A DNA stretch of 64,000 bases from Candidatus Arsenophonus triatominarum (GCF_001640365.1 NZ_LWMI01000011.1:1-64000), one strand, 5' to 3'; positions 12,491 through 21,462 are shown, counted from the first letter of the stretch. A program made the numbers and translations. The notes: generated by a model from the sequence alone, not told the origin.

Positions 12491-12568
12491 CAAAAGATTT
12501 AAATCAAATTTAACCTGACAGGTACTGTATAAATAACCGGCAACTGTCAGATCAAGTCTGAGCTACTA
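12491..12568 (+). mobile_element. IS481-family right-end scrap, inverted
   Basis: These bases are the reverse complement of 11316-11390 with few changes, so the decayed IS481 element is bracketed by a roughly 75-bp inverted repeat. This is best read as a piece of a second copy in the opposite orientation. It abuts an IS256 fragment at 12569. Confidence 0.7.
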
Positions 12569-12844
12569 CACCTAAAGCCATTAGAAAACCCATTTATACG
12601 ACCAATGCAGTAGAGGCGGTTCATCGGCAGTTTAGGAAATTAACTAAAACCAAAGGGGCTTTTCCTAATGAAAACAGCTTATTAAAATTACTCTATATTG
12701 GCATCAATCAGGTATCCAACAAATGGACTATGCCGATTAGTAACTGGGCGTTAACCATTGCTCAATTGTCCATCTATTTTAAAAGGCGCCTAGATGGTAT
12801 AATCAAAATATAAAATCCCCTGACACAGAATTATGAACACCCTC
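12569..12844 (+). mobile_element. IS256-family 3' fragment
   Basis: Encodes the C-terminal end of the IS256 transposase (TTNAVEAVHRQFRKLTKTKG, then AFPNENSLLKLL) in one undamaged frame and ends at the IS256 right terminus. It is joined directly to the interior of an IS982 transposase gene, so IS256 probably inserted into that IS982. Confidence 0.85.
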
Positions 12845-13628
12845 CTGAATAACGGTAGTAAGCGTCGTAGACGGTCTACTCAGCTTTCATTGGCTGAAAT
12901 GATGACACTGGTTGTTTTGTTTCATCAACTCCGATTCAGCCAATTCAAGGTATTTTATCTCTATCATGTCCGTTTATATCTCAGGAAGGAATTTCCTAAC
13001 TTGCCATCATATTCATGCTGCGTAGAGTTACTTCCGCGCAATGCCTGGCACTGTTTGAGTCAATTAAGGGAAAGTGCACGGGTCTGTCGGTTGCCGATTC
13101 TACTCCGATAGCTGTGTGTGATAACTTACGGATCCGCAGGCATAAAGTCTTCGATGGGATAGCTGAACGAGGAAAAACCTCAACAGGTTGGTTCTTTGGT
13201 TTCAAACTTCATGTAATTATCAATCATTTGGGGTAAATACTCAGTTTTCGACTTACACCAGGAAACACAGATGATCGGAAACCATTACCTGAGCTGATAA
13301 AAGATCTTTCTGGTTGTTTGTATGCGGATAAAGGGTATTTATCGGCTTCACTGAAACAGCAACTGAAAACAATGGGAATTAACCTTATAACGAATATCAA
13401 GAAGAAAATGAAGCCTGTTGAACAGACTTGTTTCGACAAAGCCATCTTGCGTCATCGTTCTGTCATTGAAACGGTATTTGATGAGTTAAAAAATCTTTGT
13501 CAGATAGCGCATACGCGGCACCGCTCTCCTGCTAACTTTGTAGTGAATTTATTAGCCGGGCGGGTTGCATATTGTTTAATTCCATCTAAACCAAAGATAC
13601 CGGTGGCAGGAACATATCTTCAAGCATA
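12845..13628 (+). pseudogene. IS982-family transposase, truncated and frameshifted
   Basis: Matches the better copy at 52377: SKRRRRSTQLSLAEMMTLVV, FRQFKVFYLY-like segment, KCTGLSVADSTPIAVCDNLR (first catalytic Asp), TGWFFGFKLHVIINHLG, CLYADKGYLS (second Asp) and VIETVFDELKNL (Glu). It lacks the first 20 or so residues, has a 7-base loss near 13042 and a GGG-to-GGT-TAA type lesion near 13233. Unlike the 52377 copy, its C-terminal frame is intact to the stop at 13628 (ending PVAGTYLQA). Confidence 0.85.
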
Positions 13629-13656
13629 ATTGATAATGCTTATCCAGAACTCAGGT
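12845..13656 (+). mobile_element. IS982-family element lacking its left end
   Basis: Starts inside the transposase gene immediately after the IS256 right end and finishes at the right terminal repeat (CTTATCCAGAACTCAGGT). It was inserted in the 3' end of an IS4/IS701-type element, whose sequence resumes at 13657. Confidence 0.85.
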
Positions 13657-13736
13657 TAATAAAACGCGGATGTGCTCAGTAATAGCATTTTTGATTACGT
13701 CCCAATTTTGTTGATAAAGGGTTATTTTTTCAGATA
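13657..13736 (-). mobile_element. IS4/IS701-type element, C-terminal piece (left of IS630 copy d)
   Basis: Encodes on the minus strand the last part of a transposase (SEKITLYQQNWDVIKNAITE). Its continuation lies on the far side of IS630 copy d (14620-14819). The same sequence appears in the opposite orientation at 15172-15250. Confidence 0.8.
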
Positions 13737-13738
13737 TA

Positions 13739-14617
13739 GCTAGGCGACTTAATTTTGATTACAAGGTGTGTTATGAGTTATACAATTGATTTTCGACGTA
13801 AAGTAATATCTGTAAGGAAAGCCGAAGGTTTAACAATTCGAGAAACTGCGAAACAATTCCGTATTGGAAAAGCGTCTTTAGTACGTTGGCTTAAACGACC
13901 AGAGCCAAAAAATTCAACGCCACGTAAGAGGAAGCTCGATAAAAATGCTTTAGCAAAAGATGTGGAACAGTATCCAGATGCTTACCAAAAGGAACGGGCA
14001 GAGCGATTCGGTGTTTGTAAAAAGACTATTTGGCAATCCCTTAAAAAGCTGGGATTAACCTATAAAAAAAAACTCTATTCCATCCAAAAACCAACGAAAG
14101 CGACAGGCTGGCACATCAGCAAAAAAGACAACAGTATGAAAAAAAAAGATAAATCTGTTGTTTTTATTGATGAAAGTGGTTTTTCACATGACACTCCACT
14201 AACTCACGGCTATTCCCCAAAAGGTCACCGTTGTTTTGGCCTGAAAAACTGGGGTGCTAAGGGAAGAACAAATGTTATTGGCGCTTTATTGGGAACAACC
14301 CTTTTTGCTATCGGATTATTTGATTGCAATATTAATCGTGATGTTTTTTATGTTTGGATCACAAAAATATTGCTCCCAGAACTTCCTGAAAATTCTGTTA
14401 TTTTTATGGACAACGCTAGCTTTCACAAAGGTAAGAATATTGAACAGGCAATTATAAACTCAGGACACCAGATAGAATATTTGCCTGTGTATTCACCAGA
14501 TTTAAATCCTATAGAACATAAATGGTCTCAAGCTAAACGTAAAAAGATGGAAACAGGATGCACTATCGATGACCTGTTTTTAATACATATGCTGTAATCA
14601 AAATTAAGTCGCCTAGC
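13739..14617 (+). mobile_element. IS630-family element, copy d (879 bp), the only single-frame copy
   Basis: Terminal repeats GCTAGGCGACTTAA flanked by TA at 13737-13738 and 14618-14619. It is two bases longer than the usual 877 because both poly-A tracts have 9 A. It is inserted in an IS4/IS701-type remnant. Confidence 0.95.
13773..14597 (+). CDS. IS630-family transposase, full length
   Basis: The one uninterrupted transposase in the window among ten copies: 274 residues from the ATG at 13773 (an in-frame TTG at 13755 would add six). The N-terminal HTH (residues about 5-50, [20 protein letters not shown]) is followed by a second HTH-like segment ([20 protein letters not shown]). The DDE core has FIDESGF (first Asp), [10 protein letters not shown] (second Asp) and [11 protein letters not shown] (Glu). 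Two LysLysLys runs are encoded by A9 tracts near 14063 and 14140. It differs from other copies by Leu for Arg in HDTPLTHGYS and Ser for Ala before GHQIEY. It is the best candidate for supplying transposase to the whole family. Confidence 0.93.
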   Translation: MSYTIDFRRKVISVRKAEGLTIRETAKQFRIGKASLVRWLKRPEPKNSTPRKRKLDKNALAKDVEQYPDAYQKERAERFGVCKKTIWQSLKKLGLTYKKKLYSIQKPTKATGWHISKKDNSMKKKDKSVVFIDESGFSHDTPLTHGYSPKGHRCFGLKNWGAKGRTNVIGALLGTTLFAIGLFDCNINRDVFYVWITKILLPELPENSVIFMDNASFHKGKNIEQAIINSGHQIEYLPVYSPDLNPIEHKWSQAKRKKMETGCTIDDLFLIHML

Positions 14618-14619
14618 TA

Positions 14620-14819
14620 TATACGACGTTTATGTTGTTCAAACCACGCAGAAATAGCGAGAAAAATATGATTTCTTTGCGCTCGGCTTGTGCGAGCCTG
14701 ACAGCGTTCAATACCACAATTTTGTTTAACTTCTCGATGATAAACTTCAACAGACCAACGGGCATCCATGATAGATTTGACGTATTGACGGGTGGGATTC
14801 TCTTTGTTTGTTACTATGT
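14620..14819 (-). pseudogene. IS4/IS701-type transposase, C-terminal fragment
   Basis: Encodes SIMDARWSVEVYHREVKQNC, then GIERCQARTSRAQRNHIFLA and AISAWFEQHKRRI on the minus strand. The Y-(2)-E-type motif (VEVYHREVKQ) is typical of the catalytic Glu region of IS4/IS701-group DDE transposases. The piece is cut at 14617 by IS630 copy d and at 14820 by another element's CACGAG end. The exact family within the IS4 superfamily is uncertain. Confidence 0.75.
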
Positions 14820-14928
14820 CACGAGTTTCGCAATCTCCAAAAATCCAAAAAAGAAGTATAAAGTTCAAAACAAGAAAAAATTAGGGTGTTTATATTTTGT
14901 CCGGTTATCCATGCATTAAAAATATCTA
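14820..14928 (+). mobile_element. IS4/IS701-type element, left-end fragment
   Basis: Begins CACGAGTTTCGCAATCTCC and runs into the first transposase codons, then is replaced by MITE copy 2 at 14929. With 15120-15280 it forms the two ends of one internally deleted element whose middle is now the MITE. Confidence 0.78.
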
Positions 14929-15119
14929 CACGAGTTTCGCACAGGCATATAAAATTCCAGAAATGACTTAAAAGCAATGGTTAATTTGCAAGTTACTAAA
15001 ACGTATAAATTTATTTAAATTACAATAAGTTGCTTTTAATTTATGAGATTTTGTCTATTTATATATTATGCTGAATTAAACTTAAAAATAGAGCGTTTTT
15101 TTATTGGTGCGAAACTCGT
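14929..15119 (-). mobile_element. MITE copy 2
   Basis: Inverted copy with CACGAGTTTCGCACAGG at its left and the CCAATAAAAAAACGC side at its right. The last base is T instead of G. No duplication is visible, since the flanks come from different parts of the host element, which implies a deletion next to it. Confidence 0.88.
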
Positions 15120-15280
15120 TATATTTTCTCGCTATTTCTGCGTGGTTTGAACAACATAAACGTCGTATATCTGAAAAAATAACCCTTTATCAACAAAATT
15201 GGGACGTAATCAAAAATGCTATTACTGAGCACATCCGTGTTTTATTAGCGTACCCAAATTAGTTTTGTGCGAAACTCGTG
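15120..15280 (+). mobile_element. IS4/IS701-type element, right-end fragment
   Basis: Encodes FLAISAWFEQHKRRISEKIT and on to AITEHIRVLLAYPN-stop, then the right end GTGCGAAACTCGTG at 15280. This is the only place in the window where this element's true 3' end survives. It shows that the end (CACGAGTTTCGCAC on the other strand) matches the MITE end base for base. It directly truncates pdxY at 15281. Confidence 0.85.
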
Positions 15281-15758
15281 CATTAGTAATCGATTTTCCA
15301 ACTAATGTTTCCAGCTCTAATAGTTAGGCGCCATTATGTCGCAGATAGGTAAAGCTTCATGACATAAAAACTCAGCCACACCCGGGGCAACAATACAGCC
15401 TTTTTCAGCATGTCCCATCACCGGATCACAGAAATACCAAGCAGCAGGGTTACTTATTTTTATTTGTTTAACAATATCAACAATCGCTTTACCTTGTTTG
15501 GCAGAACCAATATAACCCGTCAGAACCGCATCACAATGTTTTAATTGGTGGATCCTAGCAATTCCGTTAACAATATCTGTTAAATGTTCAGGCGGCATAA
15601 TACTACCTGTCCATTGTAGATATTGTGTATGATTAGAAAATTGCACCGTATTCAGGGGCCAGACATTCAATTCCCATCCGTTGCATGGTAAAAACCGTGG
15701 CACTATTACCTGCATGGCCAAAAATAACATGCGACTGAATTGATAGAACACTTTTCAT
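15281..15758 (-). pseudogene. pdxY: pdxY (pyridoxal kinase 2), frameshifted and truncated
   Basis: Matches E. coli PdxY (287 residues), which phosphorylates pyridoxal in B6 salvage. The start at 15758 reads [20 protein letters not shown], with the typical ribokinase-type N-terminus. A frameshift near 15665 moves to the frame with [16 protein letters not shown]. The body continues through [15 protein letters not shown] and [20 protein letters not shown]. Another frameshift occurs at IMAPN near 15322, and an IS end removes everything beyond about residue 155, including the ATP-binding part. It keeps the E. coli position downstream of tyrS. Confidence 0.9.
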
Positions 15759-15926
15759 ATATCACTCATTTTATTTTTGATAATACTCGCTGTTACAAAA
15801 CAAAGTCGTTACTTTCTAAACAAGCAATTAACACATCAGTGATTAATCTAATAAATACCAATAAGTTAATCGCTATCTATGTTAGACAAAGCTTATAGTG
15901 ATTAAATTTACCCTGCTATGCACCCA

Positions 15927-17201
15927 TTATTGCCAATTAACTAAGCAGTAATGTTTTTTACCACGCCTGATCAAAGAATAACGGCCAAATAGGCGATCTT
16001 CCGCAGTAAAAATATATTCAACATCAATACATTTCTTACCATTAACCGCGACCGCGTTTAAGCTTATCATCGTTCTAGCCTGACCTCGTGACGGGACCAA
16101 TTTCGCCTCGACTAATGCCTGCTGTAAATCTGCTCCTGAATTTAATTTGATCATGGGCATGCCATCTTGTGCCAACTGAGCAAAATCAGCTGCAGTTAAT
16201 GCAGCAATCGTATCGGAAAATAAGCTTTCGGTGATCCGCTTGGCAGCCTGTAAGCCCTCATCGCCATGTACTAACTGGGTAACTCTCTCCGCTAATACAT
16301 ACTGTGCTCGTGGTGCTTTACCACTATTTTGATCTTCTCTTTGCAAGGCGTCAATTTCTTCGATTGGCATAAAGGTAAAAAACTTAAGAAAACGGTACAC
16401 ATCCGCATCAGCAGTATTAACCCAAAATTGATAAAACTTATATGGGCTGGTTTTTTGCGGATCTAACCAAACCGCCCTCGCTTCGGTCTTGCCAAATTTA
16501 GTTCCATCAGATTTAGTAATTAACGGCACCGTCAAACCAAAAACTTGTTTTTGATATAAACGTCGAGTGAGATCAATACCTGAAGTAATATTGCCCCATT
16601 GATCAGAGCCGCCTATCTGTAATTCAACATTATGTTGGTGACAAAGGTTGGCAAAATCATAAGACTGAAGCAAATTATAGGAGAACTCAGTAAAAGAGAT
16701 GCCTGCATCATCGCGCTCAAGTCGCTGTTTAACAGCTTCTTTATTGATCATTTGATTAACAGAAAAATGTTTACCGATATCGCGCAAGAAGGTCAAGACA
16801 TCCATTTGACCAAACCAATCATAATTATTAACTACCTTGGCGCTATTTTTACCACAATCAAAATCAAGAAATGGCGAAACCTGTTGACGAATTTTTTCTA
16901 CCCAATGCTGCACCGTTTCACTCGTATTTAATTTACGCTCAGTGGCTTTAAAACTCGGATCGCCAATTAAACCTGTCGCCCCACCCACTAAAGCTACTGG
17001 TTGATGTCCCATTTGCTGGAAACGCTTTAAACATAGCAAAGGAACCAAATGCCCTAAGTGCAAGCTATCAGCGGTTGGATCAAATCCACAATAGAGCGCC
17101 ACTGATCCCTGGGATAGTTTCTCTATTAATGCCTTTTCATCCGTCAGCTGAGCTATTAAACCCCGCTCTTGCAATTGTTCAATTAGGTTCTTGCTAAACA
17201 T
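15927..17201 (-). CDS. tyrS: Tyrosyl-tRNA synthetase
   Basis: Charges tRNA-Tyr with tyrosine, an essential step of translation. It has 424 residues from the ATG at 17201, the same as E. coli. That start is chosen because the GGAG ribosome site sits 8 bases upstream and the protein aligns from [14 protein letters not shown]; a longer frame to 17285 has no relative. Class I signatures are [19 protein letters not shown] (the HIGH motif as HLGH) and [11 protein letters not shown] (the KMSKS equivalent). The C-terminal S4 RNA-binding domain begins near residue 355 ([18 protein letters not shown]). It lies between pdxH upstream and the pdxY remnant, the enterobacterial order. Intact. Confidence 0.97.
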   Translation of the reverse strand: MFSKNLIEQLQERGLIAQLTDEKALIEKLSQGSVALYCGFDPTADSLHLGHLVPLLCLKRFQQMGHQPVALVGGATGLIGDPSFKATERKLNTSETVQHWVEKIRQQVSPFLDFDCGKNSAKVVNNYDWFGQMDVLTFLRDIGKHFSVNQMINKEAVKQRLERDDAGISFTEFSYNLLQSYDFANLCHQHNVELQIGGSDQWGNITSGIDLTRRLYQKQVFGLTVPLITKSDGTKFGKTEARAVWLDPQKTSPYKFYQFWVNTADADVYRFLKFFTFMPIEEIDALQREDQNSGKAPRAQYVLAERVTQLVHGDEGLQAAKRITESLFSDTIAALTAADFAQLAQDGMPMIKLNSGADLQQALVEAKLVPSRGQARTMISLNAVAVNGKKCIDVEYIFTAEDRLFGRYSLIRRGKKHYCLVNWQ

Positions 17202-17316
17202 CAATAACTCCATCAATTTTTTATTTCGTTGATTTTGTGGATAAATATAATATAAATAAGCGCAATAGAATAAAACGCGAGTCAAATAAGTGCCAGTTAA
17301 AAATCATTTTTTCCGT

Positions 17317-17970
17317 TTATGGCGCCAAGCGATCAATTTGCCAATGACTATGTTGCCATTGATACAAAAATCGATCATGTAGCCGTTTAGTGCCACCTTG
17401 CCAAAATTCAACACTGTTAAATCTGACGCGATATCCGCCCCAAAAACTAGGTAAGGGAATTTCCCCATTTTTAAATTTTTGTTTTAATTCAAAAAATTTA
17501 TTTTCTAATAAACTTCTAGCAGAAATTTTTGCTGATTGCTGTGAAACCCAGGCCGCTATTTGACTATCTTTTGGTCGACTATGAAAGTATTTTATTACCT
17601 CAAGTGGAGTGAGTTTTTCTGCTTCACCCAAAAAGCAAACCTGACGTTCTAAGTGATACCAGGGAAATAGTAAACTGACCTTATTGTTATGAGCGATATG
17701 TTGTGCCTTACGACTAGATAAATTGGTATAAAATATCAGTCCATTTTTATCATAATGTTTAAGTAATACAATGCGTTGGTATGGTTGTCCATCGCTGTCT
17801 ACCGTTGCAACACACATGGCTGTTGGATCGGCTAATTTTGCTTCATAAGCCTGCTTTAACCAACGCTCAAACAATACTAATGGCTGGTCGGTTAAATCCT
17901 TACGTCTTAAACCACCTTGGGTATATTCCCGCCTTAAACTAGCAATATCCAACTGAATTTTTTCTACCAT
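17317..17970 (-). CDS. pdxH: Pyridoxamine/pyridoxine 5'-phosphate oxidase
   Basis: An FMN enzyme that oxidises PNP or PMP to pyridoxal 5'-phosphate, the active B6 cofactor. The length is 217 residues (E. coli 218). Visible family features are [16 protein letters not shown] at the N-terminus, the FMN-binding [18 protein letters not shown] and [20 protein letters not shown] segments, and the C-terminal signature [13 protein letters not shown] ending in DRLAP. It lies about 115 bases upstream of tyrS on the same strand. Because pdxY is broken, PdxH would be the remaining PLP-forming step seen here. Intact. Confidence 0.96.
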   Translation of the reverse strand: MVEKIQLDIASLRREYTQGGLRRKDLTDQPLVLFERWLKQAYEAKLADPTAMCVATVDSDGQPYQRIVLLKHYDKNGLIFYTNLSSRKAQHIAHNNKVSLLFPWYHLERQVCFLGEAEKLTPLEVIKYFHSRPKDSQIAAWVSQQSAKISARSLLENKFFELKQKFKNGEIPLPSFWGGYRVRFNSVEFWQGGTKRLHDRFLYQWQHSHWQIDRLAP

Positions 17971-18005
17971 TTTTTTGCCTCTGTCTTGTTACGATAGATA
18001 TCATT

Positions 18006-18623
18006 TTATTCACTATTGGCCGGATAAATTGTGCCTAATACTGTTTCCTGGTTAGCGCCAGTAACAGAGGGTAAATTGCCTGGCAAACCCGATAAGGTAC
18101 GAGCCGCTAGCCAAGCAAAAGCCAAAGCTTCGACATTATCTCCGCTCAAACCATATTCATCTGTTGATGCCACCACAATATTGGTTAACAATTCGCTTAA
18201 CCTTGCCATAAGATAGCTATTTTTAGCTCCTCCACCACAAACCAACAAACAATCTGCTTTGTCATAAAGCAAAACCTGATCAACGCTCGAACGGATGGTT
18301 AATTCTGCCAAAGTCGCCTGTACATCCTGGGCTGATAAATTTAAGTACGATGTCAGATATTTTTGTAACCAAGCAAAATTGAAATATTCTCTACCAGTAC
18401 TTTTGGGCGCTGGCCGCTTAAAATAGGGATCCGCTAGCATTTCAGTCAGAAGCGACTTATTAACCTGCCCTGAGCGCGCCCAATCGCTGTTATTATCATA
18501 AGGTTTATTTAAATGTTGATTGGGCCAGATATCCAACAGCATATTTCCAGGTCCGGTATCATAGCCTTTAATTATTGAATTCCCAAATAAAGTAGTAAGA
18601 TTAGCGATACCACCAATATTTAA
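18006..18623 (-). pseudogene. anmK: anmK (anhydro-N-acetylmuramic acid kinase), 5' truncated
   Basis: The C-terminal 205 residues of AnmK (E. coli about 369), which recycles murein-derived anhydroMurNAc. Intact motifs are [39 protein letters not shown] and [19 protein letters not shown], with the normal terminus. MITE copy 3 replaces the first 160 or so residues, including the ATP-binding N-terminal lobe, and the gene is not resumed beyond it. An in-frame ATG at the cut could start a short product, but it would lack the kinase core. Confidence 0.9.
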
Positions 18624-18815
18624 CACGAGTTTCGCACCAATAAAAAAACGCTCTATTTTTCAGTTTAATTCAGCATAATATATAAATAGACAAAATCTTA
18701 TAAATAAAAGGCAACTTATTGTAATTTAAACAAATTTATACGTTTTAGTAACTTGCAAATTAACCATTGCTTTTAAGCCATTTCTGGAATTTTATATGCC
18801 TGTGCGAAACTCGTG
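18624..18815 (+). mobile_element. MITE copy 3
   Basis: CACGAGTTTCGCACC to GCGAAACTCGTG, 192 bp. One flank is anmK and the other an IS4/IS701-type fragment, with no matching 5-bp duplication, so sequence between them has been deleted by recombination at the element end. Confidence 0.9.
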
Positions 18816-18956
18816 AACAAGAAAAAATTAGAGTGTTCATATTTTGTCCGGTTATCCATGCATTAAAAATATATATAAACATTCTTACAAGTAAGCAGTG
18901 TAAGATACTCTGATTTGGCGTTATCAGAAGTAAGCCCATCGCCTTTATCTCATGAC
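18816..18956 (+). mobile_element. IS4/IS701-type element, N-terminal fragment
   Basis: Begins AACAAGAAAAAATTAGAGTG and continues through the region encoding the transposase N-terminus, as at 51574. It ends at the IS5 left end near 18957. The CACGAG terminus is missing because MITE copy 3 occupies its place. Confidence 0.75.
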
Positions 18957-19990
18957 ATTAAAATAGTTGCTGAATAGAGACTTGCATTTTTTGTCACGCT
19001 ATAGACAATAAAAAGAGGTTTAACTTAGAAAATAACGGTTTGAAATGATCAACAAAGAGCGATTGTTACGAGATAATCGTTTATGTAAAGCAATCATTGG
19101 ATTATCAGTCGAAGAATTGAAAAATTTAGCCGCTGAATTTTCAGCTTGTTATTTGATTTATCGGAAAAAGAATCGAAAAGATCACGAGCGGCAGATGGGT
19201 GCAGGGCAGAAAGGATTTATCCCAACCCCATTAGATAAACTGCTTTTTATTTTATTGTATTTAAAATGTTATCCGACCTATGATTTGCAAGGACTTCTTT
19301 TTGGTTTAGATAGAACACGGGTATGTCGCTGGGTAAAAATATTATTGCCGGTTGATGACCTTGGGGCGAGAATGTGTTTTGCCCGCTCGTCAAATTCGCT
19401 CCGCTGAGGAATTTTTTCGCGCCTTTCCTGGAGTTAAAGACGTCTTTATTGATGGGACAGAGCGACCTGTCCAAAAGCCTAAGAATCTGCGTCGGCGAAA
19501 AAAAATGTATTCGGGAAAGAAAAGACAGACCACTCGAAAAGGGCTTATTATGACTGACGAAACGAGGAAAATTGGATTTATCCCCATGATCAAAAATGGG
19601 CGCCGTCACGATAAACGCTTACTCGATAAAGTCGATATAATTCGCCATATTCCCCCTGAGGTAACCATCTGGGCCGATACCGGTTTTCAAGGTATAGATA
19701 AACAGCATCCTAATACACAAATCCCAAAAAAAGGAACTCGAAAAAGACCTTTATCGCCTGAACAAAAACAAGAAAATAAAATAATCTCGGGCATCCGTAT
19801 TACGGTTGAACACGCCATCGCGGGTATCAAGCGCCTCGGTTGTATGACCCAAATTTTACGGAATCGTAGACCCTTTATTGATGATACCTTTTTACTCCTT
19901 AGTGCCGGTCTTTGGAATTTCCATCTCAGAACAGCCTAAAATTTACTTCAATCATCGAAATACCCTTATTTCACTATTAAGCAACACGCT
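18957..19990 (+). mobile_element. IS5-family element, copy 1
   Basis: Ends are related inverted repeats, left TAGTTGCTGAATAGAGA and right (inverse) GTGTTGCTTAATAGTGA. A second copy in reverse lies at 50465-51508. Exact boundaries are uncertain by a few bases. It sits between an IS4/IS701-type fragment and IS3 fragment B. Confidence 0.82.
19045..19939 (+). pseudogene. IS5-family transposase, frameshifted
   Basis: Same protein as the intact copy at 50519-51418: the N-terminal part ends in WVKILLPV, then a 5-base loss near 19349 changes frame. The DDE half continues from MTLGRECVLPARQIRSAEEF through DVFIDGTERPVQ (first Asp), IWADTGFQGIDK (second Asp) and IRITVEHAIAGIKR (Glu). Not translatable as one protein. 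Confidence 0.85.
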
Positions 19991-20183
19991 TGTTGTGTGT
20001 ATTGGTAACCATCGTGGCGATAGTCCTTGCGCCAGCAGAGCCGCCACTAACGTTCCACGCTTCGCTGACTAGGCTACGTTTTATCGTCCGCTCAATATCT
20101 GGCTCCTTAGGCCGACACCAATAGCGATAACTGCTTCGGTGAACATTAAAAATACGACACAAAGTTTTCACCGGATAAAGCAC
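19991..20183 (-). pseudogene. IS3-family OrfB, N-terminal fragment
   Basis: Encodes [20 protein letters not shown] and [20 protein letters not shown], the HTH_21-type region of OrfB. It is truncated by IS5 after VTNTHN. The catalytic domain is absent. Confidence 0.82.
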
Positions 20184-20197
20184 TCTTAGCTTTTCAA

Positions 20198-20497
20198 CTA
20201 CCGAAAATTTTTCAGTGAGTCGGACATTAAGAGCGCAGTAGCCTTTTTTAAGATGTCATTCTCCATTTCCAGCCGGTGGATTTTTTTCTTCATTTCTCTG
20301 AACTCAATTTGTTCAGGTGTTAATGGCAGACCAGGCGATGTTTTCCCTTGACGTTCTAAACGAAGGGCTCTTACCCACCGGCTAATCGCTGAAAGACTGA
20401 CGTTCATGCCTTTCGCGGCTTCCTGGTAGGTGTAATTTTGGTCAAGGACTAATTTGGCGGTTTCACATTTAAATTCAGCAGTAATTATTTTACTCAT
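20198..20497 (-). CDS. IS3-family OrfA
   Basis: A 99-residue HTH protein ([20 protein letters not shown] at the start, [20 protein letters not shown] as the recognition helix region, and a leucine-zipper-like tail [19 protein letters not shown]). In IS3 elements OrfA binds the ends and is fused to OrfB by -1 frameshifting; the tail contains AAAAAAG-type runs near its 3' end. Identical copies lie at 23458, 47450 and 49204. Intact by itself, but its orfB is truncated at 19991. Confidence 0.88.
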   Translation of the reverse strand: MSKIITAEFKCETAKLVLDQNYTYQEAAKGMNVSLSAISRWVRALRLERQGKTSPGLPLTPEQIEFREMKKKIHRLEMENDILKKATALLMSDSLKNFR

Positions 20498-20570
20498 TTC
20501 GGCACCTATAAAAATTATGAGGTAAGCATATCACCTCAACTTAGGTGGCCAAATTTAGTATGCCACTACA

Positions 20571-20750
20571 GGGGCTTTTCCTAATGAAAACAGCTTATTA
20601 AAATTACTCTATATTGGCATCAATCAGGTATCCAACAAATGGACTATGCCGATTAGTAACTGGGCGTTAACCATTGCTCAATTGTCCATCTATTTTAAAG
20701 GGCGCCTAGATGGTATAAAATCCCCTGACACAGAATTATGAACACCCTCC
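20571..20750 (+). mobile_element. IS256-family right-end fragment
   Basis: Contains the last 50 or so transposase codons (AFPNENSLLKLL) and the right terminus. It is joined on the left to an IS3 left end and on the right to an inverted IS982 left end. Confidence 0.85.
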
Positions 20751-20805
20751 ATTCAACTATTTGGATAGCAAGACTTTCACTTTATTTCTTATCCCGAACT
20801 CAGGT
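20751..20805 (-). mobile_element. IS982-family left-end fragment
   Basis: Reverse complement of the first 55 bases of the IS982 copy at 52263, ending with the terminal ACCTGAGTTCGGGATAAG. It is truncated by the IS256 right end. Confidence 0.82.
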
Positions 20806-20940
20806 TATATTTAGATTGTAGAAAGTAAATTAATTTTGCTATTTGTCTGATTATCCAGTTCGTTTATATAAATAAATTATGATATTTGTGTATTCATGAT
20901 TATTATTACACTGTAAATCAGATTTCCAAAAGGAGTAATC

Positions 20941-21408
20941 ATGTTAAAGCAAGTTCTCGTCGGTATTTTTACAATAACAGCTTTATCGGGCTGTATAAAT
21001 ACAGGTAGTCTTTCTGGGGACACTTATACCGCATCTCAAGCTAAACAAGTACAAACTGTGACCTATGGTACCGTTACTCGCGTAACCCCTGTTAATATTC
21101 AGGCCGGTGGTGACGAAAACATCATAGGAGCACTGGGTGGTGCTGTTCTGGGTGGGTTATTGGGTAATACGGTTGGCGGGGGCACAGGAAAAACCCTTGC
21201 AACGGCAGCCGGTGCGATCGCCGGTGGTGTTGCCGGTCAAAATGTTCAAGGGGCACTTAACAAAACAAAAGGCGTTCAACTGGAAATTAGGTTGGATAAT
21301 GGCCGAGTTATCTCTGTGGTGCAAAAAGGTGATCCAAACAGCTTCCGTAATGGCCAACGTGTATCTATTATAGGTAGTGGAAATAACATTACTGTTTCAC
21401 CTCGTTAA
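20941..21408 (+). CDS. slyB: Outer-membrane lipoprotein SlyB
   Basis: 155 residues, exactly the E. coli SlyB length. A lipoprotein signal peptide ends in the lipobox LSGC (Cys at residue 18). A glycine-zipper membrane motif follows at residues about 62-100 (GALGGAVLGGLLGNTVGGGT, then AGAIAGGVAGQ), and a C-terminal beta domain ends ITVSPR. The AAAAGGAG ribosome site lies 7 bases before the ATG. In relatives slyB is PhoP-regulated and stabilises outer-membrane proteins under stress. It is intact, though both chromosomal neighbours, anmK and slyA, are broken. Confidence 0.95.
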   Translation: MLKQVLVGIFTITALSGCINTGSLSGDTYTASQAKQVQTVTYGTVTRVTPVNIQAGGDENIIGALGGAVLGGLLGNTVGGGTGKTLATAAGAIAGGVAGQNVQGALNKTKGVQLEIRLDNGRVISVVQKGDPNSFRNGQRVSIIGSGNNITVSPR

Positions 21409-21421
21409 CTCAACTTAAATA

Positions 21422-21462
21422 GCATACGCGACTAGATTTAGATAATTAGAGCCGCGTATGCA
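21422..21462 (+). terminator. Possible slyB terminator hairpin
   Basis: GCATACGCG and CGCGTATGC pair around a loop of about 20 bases, 13 bases after the slyB stop. There is no clear T-tract, only ATTATATTAT, so termination efficiency is uncertain. Confidence 0.5.

Larger units (their letters stand above)
19991..20570 (-). mobile_element. IS3-family fragment B (left end, orfA, start of orfB)
   Basis: Left terminus TGTAGTGG on the minus strand at 20570, then complete orfA and the first 60 or so codons of orfB, cut by the IS5 right end at 19990. The 3' two-thirds of the element are missing. Confidence 0.85.

Noticed and set aside
16632..16931. Plus-strand frame inside tyrS
   Set aside because: Antisense shadow of an intact, well-conserved gene.
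21137..21373. Second plus-strand frame inside slyB
   Set aside because: Out-of-frame shadow of the SlyB glycine-zipper region.
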